From contig CAIRAS010000129.1 in the NCBI GenBank assembly GCA_903876615.1, positions 1 to 10,322 on the forward strand: DNA of 10,322 bases, written 5' to 3'. Below the pieces are notes generated by a model. The model saw only the letters and a list, made by a program, of their open reading frames with translations, searched no databases and was not told where the DNA came from. Of the stretch, positions 6,288 to 10,322 are shown piece by piece; position 1 is the first letter of the stretch, and the number at the start of each line of letters is the position of its first letter. A program made the position numbers and the translations under genes. Origin of the DNA: an uncultured Holophagaceae bacterium. GTDB taxonomy: Bacteria > Acidobacteriota > Holophagae > Holophagales > Holophagaceae.

Positions 6288-7633
6288 AGCTTCTCGAGCA
6301 GGCGCTGGAAGTCCGGGAGCTCCCGGAGGGAATCCAGGTCACCGTCGTGGAGCAGCCAGTCCTTCTGGGTGAGCCCCGCGGCCATGGCCAAGCCCAGGCA
6401 GGCCAGGGCCTCCGCAGACTCGCCCGCCAGGGCGTTGATGCAGCCCAGGTTGTAGAGCAGCATGGGGTCCTCCGGGTCCATGCTCCGGGCCAGGCGGGCC
6501 CAGGCCAGGCCCTTCTCCCGCTCGCCCAGGGCCACCAGGGCGTTGGCGCCAAGGTAGCGGGCGCGCACATCGTCCGGAGCGCGCTCCAGCCGCTGCTCCA
6601 CCAGGGCCAGACCCTGCCGGCGGGCCCGCTCGGCTTCGTCCTCGACCCCCAGGCTGTGGTAGGCCTGAGCCACCAGGAGGATGGACTGGAAGTCCTCGGG
6701 CCGCAGGGCTGCGGCCCACTCGAAGTATTCGATGGCGCGCTCGGGCTTCCCGGCGGCGAAGCAGTGCCGGGCATAGAAGTAGGCCGCCTCGTAGAGGTTG
6801 GGATCCAGCCGTAGCGCCGTCTCAAAGGCCGCCTCGGCCTCGTCGGACCGGCCTGCCGCGGACAGGGCCGCGCCCCGGGAGGCATGGGCTTCGGCCAGGG
6901 TGGGATCCAGCTCCAGGGCCTTCCGGCTGCAGGTCTCGGCCAGCTCGCGCTGGGTCTCGGTGCGCTCGATGTAGATGTGGGCATAGGCCGCGCAGTTGGC
7001 CAGGCCCGCCCAGGCCGAGGCATAGTCCGGGTCGAGGTCCAGGGCCTGCTGGAACATCTGGGCGGCGAAGGCCATGCCGTGGCGGTTAAAGCGGTAGTAG
7101 TAGCTCCGGCCCCGCAGGTAGAACTCGTAGGCCCGGAAGTCCACGGCCTGCCGGATCCGGGGCGGCGCGGAGGTCTGCAGGACCCCGGCGACGCCCTGCA
7201 CGAGCTCCTCGAGGGTTGGGAACAGCTCTTTCCGATCGAACTCGAAGGTCCGGGTCCACAGGGGCTGATCGGTGCTCACGGCGATGAGCTCCGCATGGAG
7301 GGTCAGGTGCCCCCCCTCCCGCCGGAAGGAACCTCCCAGGATGGCGTCCGCCTGCAGTCGGCGCCCCACCTCGGTCAGGGAGAGACTCGACCCCCCATAC
7401 AGGAAGGAAGTGGTCCGGGAGATCACCCGGAGCCCCTCCAGCTGGTTGAGCGCCTGGAGGATCTCCTCGGCGAGTCCTTCCGTGAGGGGCTCCTCACTGC
7501 TCCCGGGCCGCAGGTCCAGGAAGGGCAGCACGGCCACCACCGGGTGGGCCTGCCGGGATCGCGGGTGCACGGGCGTCCTCGAACGGAGGGCAATCTGTTG
7601 AAACCGTGAGACCTTGCTTGATCGAACGGCCAT
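6284..7633 (-). CDS. TolB-like domain plus TPR-repeat protein
   Basis: Protein of 449 residues with no signal peptide or membrane segment, so probably cytosolic. Residues 31-152 resemble the TolB N-terminal/FlgO-like domain found in the effector half of some adenylate cyclases, winged-helix regulators and Ser/Thr kinases: VVAVLPFLDL, then LTEGLAEEILQALNQLEGLRVISRTTS in two blocks, the GRRLQADAILGGSFRREG segment, and LWTRTFEFDRKELF. Residues about 167-437 are TPR repeats (AQMFQQALDLDPDYASAWAG, SRKALELDPTLAEAHASRG, AAFETALRLDPN), ending with a LRELPDFQRLL tail common in this group. The usual N-terminal output or kinase domain is missing. The ATG at 7633 is chosen because GGAGG at 7640-7644 lies six bases upstream; an in-frame TTG at 7639 would abut that site. 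It follows pilT after 91 bases on the same strand. A scaffold or regulatory role is inferred, and no partner is visible. Confidence 0.82.
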   Translation of the reverse strand: MAVRSSKVSRFQQIALRSRTPVHPRSRQAHPVVAVLPFLDLRPGSSEEPLTEGLAEEILQALNQLEGLRVISRTTSFLYGGSSLSLTEVGRRLQADAILGGSFRREGGHLTLHAELIAVSTDQPLWTRTFEFDRKELFPTLEELVQGVAGVLQTSAPPRIRQAVDFRAYEFYLRGRSYYYRFNRHGMAFAAQMFQQALDLDPDYASAWAGLANCAAYAHIYIERTETQRELAETCSRKALELDPTLAEAHASRGAALSAAGRSDEAEAAFETALRLDPNLYEAAYFYARHCFAAGKPERAIEYFEWAAALRPEDFQSILLVAQAYHSLGVEDEAERARRQGLALVEQRLERAPDDVRARYLGANALVALGEREKGLAWARLARSMDPEDPMLLYNLGCINALAGESAEALACLGLAMAAGLTQKDWLLHDGDLDSLRELPDFQRLLEKL

Positions 7634-7639
7634 TTCCAA

Positions 7640-7724
7640 CCTCCCACGTTATACAGCATGGGAAGCCCGCCTCACCGCGCAAGGGCGGCCTCCTGGCTGG
7701 GATTCGGAGGAGACCTGCCCGGGT
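7640..7724 (-). other. Spacer between pilT and the TolB/TPR gene
   Basis: No gene is seen here. On the minus strand it holds the GGAGG Shine-Dalgarno of the TolB/TPR gene (7640-7644), a TATAAC (7648-7653) too close to the start to be a normal -10, and a short CCGCC/GGCGG pairing. A weak GCCCG/CGGGC inverted repeat straddles the pilT stop around 7718-7738. No convincing terminator is present, so read-through from pilT is possible. Confidence 0.35.
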
Positions 7725-9263
7725 TTAGGCCTCGGGCTCGCCCAGGCGGAGGTCGAAGGGGATGCTGGCCCGCTTGCAGGCGGCGATGAAGGACTCCTTG
7801 TCGGGGCACTTGATGTAGGCCTCCATGGCCTCGACTTTCCGGTCCTTGATGAGCTCGACCAGGGCATCGTTCATCAGGCGCTGGCCGTAGCTGCGGCCGG
7901 TCTGCATGGCGCTGGCAATCTGGAAGTTCTTGCCCTCTCGGATCAGGTTGGCGATGGCCGGGCTGATGAAGAGGGTCTCCAGGGCTGCGATGCGGCCGCC
8001 GCCAATGCGCTTCAGCAGGGTCTGGCTGACCACGCACTTGAGGGAGTCCGCGAGCATCACCCGGATCTGCTGCTGCCGGTCTGCGGGGAACTGGTCCACG
8101 ATGCGGTCCACGGTGCCGATGGCGCTGCTGGTGTGCAGGGTGCCGAAGACCAGGTGGCCGGTGACGGCGGTCTCCAGGGCGATGGCGATGGTCTCCAGGT
8201 CCCGCATCTCGCCCACCATGACGATGTCGGGGTCCTCGCGGAGGGCCGCCCGGAGGCCGCTCTTGAAGCTGTCCGTGTGGGTGCCCACCTCGCGCTGGTT
8301 CACCAGGCAGCCCTTGCGGGGATGCACGAACTCGATGGGATCCTCGATGGTCAGGATGTGGTCCCGCCGCTTCTGGTTGGCCAGGTCCACGATGGCGGCC
8401 AGAGTGGTGGACTTGCCGCTGCCTGTGGGGCCGGTCACCAGCACCAGGCCCTTGGAGAGTCCCGCCAGCCGGCGCACCGGGTCCGGCAGGCCCAGCTTGG
8501 CGGGGTCCGGCAGCTGGTTGGGGATGACCCGGCAGACGAACCCCGGGCCCACCCGGTCCTGGAAGTAGTTCACGCGCAGGCGGCACCCGCCGGCCTCGTA
8601 GGGATAGGCGAAGTCCGCGTCGTGGTGCTCCTGGAAGCGCTGCCAGGCGGGGCCCGTGGCGAGGGACTCCATCATCTCCAGCAGGGTGGCGGGATCGAGT
8701 GGGCCGAAGCCCTCGAGCTCCTGCATGTCGCCGTGGATGCGGGCCAGGGGCGGCTCATGGGTGGTGCAGTGCAGGTCGGAGCCTTGCTTCGCGAGGAGGG
8801 TGGACAGGAGGCGCTCTGCGAGGGGATGGCCCTGGGATTTGCGGCTGGGGCGGGGGGTGGCCAGGGACCGGGACGCTTCCTGGGCTGCCGGCAGGACCGC
8901 AGCGGCCGGGGGCGGCGGAGGGGCTTCGGGGGCTTCTCCGGGCAGGAGCTTCGGGGAAGGGCCCAGGTGGATCGCCAGAATCTGGGGAGTGTCCTGGAAG
9001 CGGCTGAGGCGGATCCGGAAGGCCTGGCCGCCCTGGTCGTAGTCGAACTCGGCCTGGCCCTCGTTCAGCCAGGCGGCTTTCAGGGCCGGGGGCACCACGT
9101 CGCCCGCCAGCACCTCCACCATCACGGCGGGCAGCGGGTTGGGCAGCAGGTCCACGGTCTCGCCGGATTTCAGTTCCAGCCGGGGTTTCCGGTCGGCTTT
9201 TACCTCCAGCCGAAGACCCGCTTTCGCGATGACGTGGGAGAGCAGTCGATCCAGTTGGGCCAT
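7725..9263 (-). CDS. pilT: PilT-type retraction ATPase with duplicated N-domain
   Basis: Hexameric cytosolic ATPase of the PilT/PilU group that powers type IV pilus retraction. The product has 512 residues against about 345-380 for the family. Residues 147-512 form a complete PilT: N-domain 147-250, Walker [10 protein letters not shown] (278-286), Asp box EDPIEF (307-312), Walker B region [12 protein letters not shown] (344-355), His box GTLHT (374-378), and a near-canonical AIRNLIRE motif that reads AIANLIRE (436-443). Residues 1-100 look like a second, diverged N-domain: [11 protein letters not shown] (6-16) mirrors [11 protein letters not shown] (151-161), and an FDY...GG...R.R...FQD pattern (73-91) mirrors FAY...GG.RLR...FQD (218-235). 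A Pro/Ala-rich linker (about 101-146) joins them. The ATG at 9263 has GGAG seven bases upstream. The gene diverges from sucC. Whether it is PilT, PilU or a further paralogue cannot be decided here. Confidence 0.88.
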   Translation of the reverse strand: MAQLDRLLSHVIAKAGLRLEVKADRKPRLELKSGETVDLLPNPLPAVMVEVLAGDVVPPALKAAWLNEGQAEFDYDQGGQAFRIRLSRFQDTPQILAIHLGPSPKLLPGEAPEAPPPPPAAAVLPAAQEASRSLATPRPSRKSQGHPLAERLLSTLLAKQGSDLHCTTHEPPLARIHGDMQELEGFGPLDPATLLEMMESLATGPAWQRFQEHHDADFAYPYEAGGCRLRVNYFQDRVGPGFVCRVIPNQLPDPAKLGLPDPVRRLAGLSKGLVLVTGPTGSGKSTTLAAIVDLANQKRRDHILTIEDPIEFVHPRKGCLVNQREVGTHTDSFKSGLRAALREDPDIVMVGEMRDLETIAIALETAVTGHLVFGTLHTSSAIGTVDRIVDQFPADRQQQIRVMLADSLKCVVSQTLLKRIGGGRIAALETLFISPAIANLIREGKNFQIASAMQTGRSYGQRLMNDALVELIKDRKVEAMEAYIKCPDKESFIAACKRASIPFDLRLGEPEA

Positions 9264-9313
9264 GGGAGGACTCCGGGACCCTCAAAGGATGCCATGGGTC
9301 ACAGCCTTCGTGG

Positions 9314-9342
9314 TTCGGCCCGGGCCTCCCGGCCGCTAGACT
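9314..9342 (+). promoter_or_regulatory. Candidate sucC promoter in the pilT-sucC divergent region
   Basis: TAGACT (9337-9342), followed by GG, lies 31 bases before the sucC ATG. A poor -35 candidate, TTCGGC (9314-9319), is 17 bases upstream. The spacer contains the palindrome GGCCCGGGCC (9317-9326). Support comes mainly from the matching TAGTCTGG before yajQ. No promoter for pilT is recognisable on the other strand. Confidence 0.28.
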
Positions 9343-9367
9343 GGGGGGTGACCTCACTGGAGCCCGC

Positions 9368-10322
9368 ATGAACATCCATGAATACCAAGCCAAAGAGCTG
9401 CTTCGGAAGTACAAGGTGGCCACGCCCGATGGGCAAGTGGCCCAGGATGCCGAAGAGGCCCGCATGATCACCAAGGGCTTCGGCGGCGCCAGCGTCGTGA
9501 AGGCCCAGATCCACGCCGGCGGCCGCGGCAAGGGCGGCGGCGTGAAGTTCGCCACCAACCCCGACCAGGCCGCCGAGCTGTTCAAGGCCATGGCTGGCAT
9601 GCAGCTGATCACCAAGCAGACGGGCGCCGAGGGCCGCAAGGTCCGCACCGTGTTCCTCTCTAAGCCCGTGGACATCGCCCGGGAGCTCTACTTGAGCTTC
9701 CTGGTGGACCGCTCCTCCAGCCGCATCACCATCCTGGCCTCCACCGAGGGTGGTGTTGAGATCGAGGAGGTCGCCGAGAAGACCCCTGAGAAGATCGTCA
9801 AGGTGGCCGTGGATCCCGCGCTGGGCCTCTGCAGCTTCCAGGCGCGTCAGGTCGCCTTCGCCCTCGGCCTCGAGGGCGAGGCCTTCAAGCAGGGCGTGGT
9901 CTTCCTGCAGAACCTCTACAAGCTCTTCGTGGACAAGGACTGCTCCATGGTGGAGATCAACCCGCTGGTGGTCACTAAGACGGGTGATGTCACCGCCCTG
10001 GACGCCAAGATCGGCTTTGATGACAACGGCCTGGTCCGCCACCCCGATGTCCTCGCCTTCCGCGACCTCAACGAAGAGGCCGAGGAGGAGATCGACGCCA
10101 GCAAGTACAACCTGAACTTCATCAAGCTGGATGGTGAGATCGGCTGCATGGTCAACGGCGCAGGCCTGGCCATGGGCACCATGGACATCATCAAGTACCA
10201 CGGCGGCTCCCCCGCCAACTTCCTCGATGTGGGCGGCAGCGCCACCGAGGACGCGGTGAAGAACGCCTTCCGCATCATCCTCAACGATCCCGCGGTGAAG
10301 GCCGTGCTGGTGAACATCTTCG
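9368..10322 (+). CDS. sucC: Succinyl-CoA synthetase beta subunit (partial, 3' end outside window)
   Basis: Beta subunit of the TCA-cycle enzyme that interconverts succinyl-CoA and succinate with formation of ATP or GTP. The first 318 residues of about 390 are present. The open frame is still running at the window end, so it is cut by the edge, not broken. It begins [12 protein letters not shown] as in the family. The ATP-grasp domain shows [16 protein letters not shown] (45-60), DRSSSR (114-119), [10 protein letters not shown] (124-133) and the metal-binding E197-I-N199. The CoA-ligase part carries [12 protein letters not shown] (262-273) and [10 protein letters not shown] (284-293). GGAG at 9359-9362 lies five bases before the ATG. 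sucD is expected downstream but is outside the window. It diverges from pilT across a 104-base region. Confidence 0.95.
   Translation, partial: MNIHEYQAKELLRKYKVATPDGQVAQDAEEARMITKGFGGASVVKAQIHAGGRGKGGGVKFATNPDQAAELFKAMAGMQLITKQTGAEGRKVRTVFLSKPVDIARELYLSFLVDRSSSRITILASTEGGVEIEEVAEKTPEKIVKVAVDPALGLCSFQARQVAFALGLEGEAFKQGVVFLQNLYKLFVDKDCSMVEINPLVVTKTGDVTALDAKIGFDDNGLVRHPDVLAFRDLNEEAEEEIDASKYNLNFIKLDGEIGCMVNGAGLAMGTMDIIKYHGGSPANFLDVGGSATEDAVKNAFRIILNDPAVKAVLVNIF

Noticed and set aside
7634..7639. TTG at 7639 as start of the TolB/TPR gene
   Set aside because: The Shine-Dalgarno GGAGG directly abuts it with no spacing, whereas ATG at 7633 has a six-base spacing.
7648..7653. TATAAC on the minus strand as -10 for the TolB/TPR gene
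   Set aside because: A start about seven bases downstream would remove the GGAGG that best explains the ATG at 7633, and no -35 lies at the right distance.
7614..9371. Long plus-strand open frame (about 585 codons) opposite pilT
   Set aside because: It mirrors the pilT codons. The translation is low-complexity and has no domain, while the minus strand carries all PilT motifs.
1..10322. CRISPR array, transposon, phage or defence genes
   Set aside because: No spaced direct repeats, transposase, integrase, terminal inverted repeats or defence-type domains were seen. Base composition looks even across the window.

Overview
The window comes from a GC-rich (by eye about two-thirds G+C) Gram-negative bacterial chromosome. 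It carries ten protein-coding genes, packed tightly on both strands. A predicted outer-membrane lipoprotein, a predicted outer-membrane beta-barrel protein and a type IV pilus retraction ATPase indicate a diderm. A TolB-like plus TPR protein of the kind abundant in Acidobacteriota, together with the GC content, makes a Holophagae/Geothrix-like acidobacterium my best guess, but this is weak inference. I see no tRNA, rRNA, CRISPR array, insertion sequence, phage gene or attachment site. No gap between genes exceeds about 235 bases.

Left part (1-1363): L-threonine 3-dehydrogenase (tdh) on the plus strand sits behind a 234-base leader that starts with a small hairpin. Two perfect back-to-back hairpins (1290-1342) separate it from a convergent minus-strand lipoprotein gene (1364-1987). 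That lipoprotein joins a signal peptide and lipobox to a helical segment and a C-terminal domain resembling the major pseudopilin GspG.

Middle (2052-6274), all on the plus strand: uridine kinase, a single-domain rhodanese, a Nudix hydrolase and a predicted outer-membrane barrel protein overlap or abut, so they look like one translationally coupled operon. An inverted repeat follows, then yajQ and a long-chain polyprenyl diphosphate synthase (quinone side chain), again nearly touching.

Right part (6284-10322): on the minus strand, a PilT-type ATPase with an extra N-terminal copy of its own N-domain is followed by the TolB-like/TPR protein. Divergent to pilT is sucC (succinyl-CoA synthetase beta subunit), which runs off the window end.

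Most of the content is housekeeping metabolism: threonine catabolism, pyrimidine salvage, nucleotide clean-up, isoprenoid quinones and the TCA cycle. I do not see a clearly new defence or mobile system. The observations most worth a second look are the duplicated N-domain in the PilT-like ATPase, the pseudopilin-like domain on a lipoprotein, the unrecognised coiled-coil/barrel protein in the udk operon, and a set of compact hairpins and promoter-like motifs between genes.
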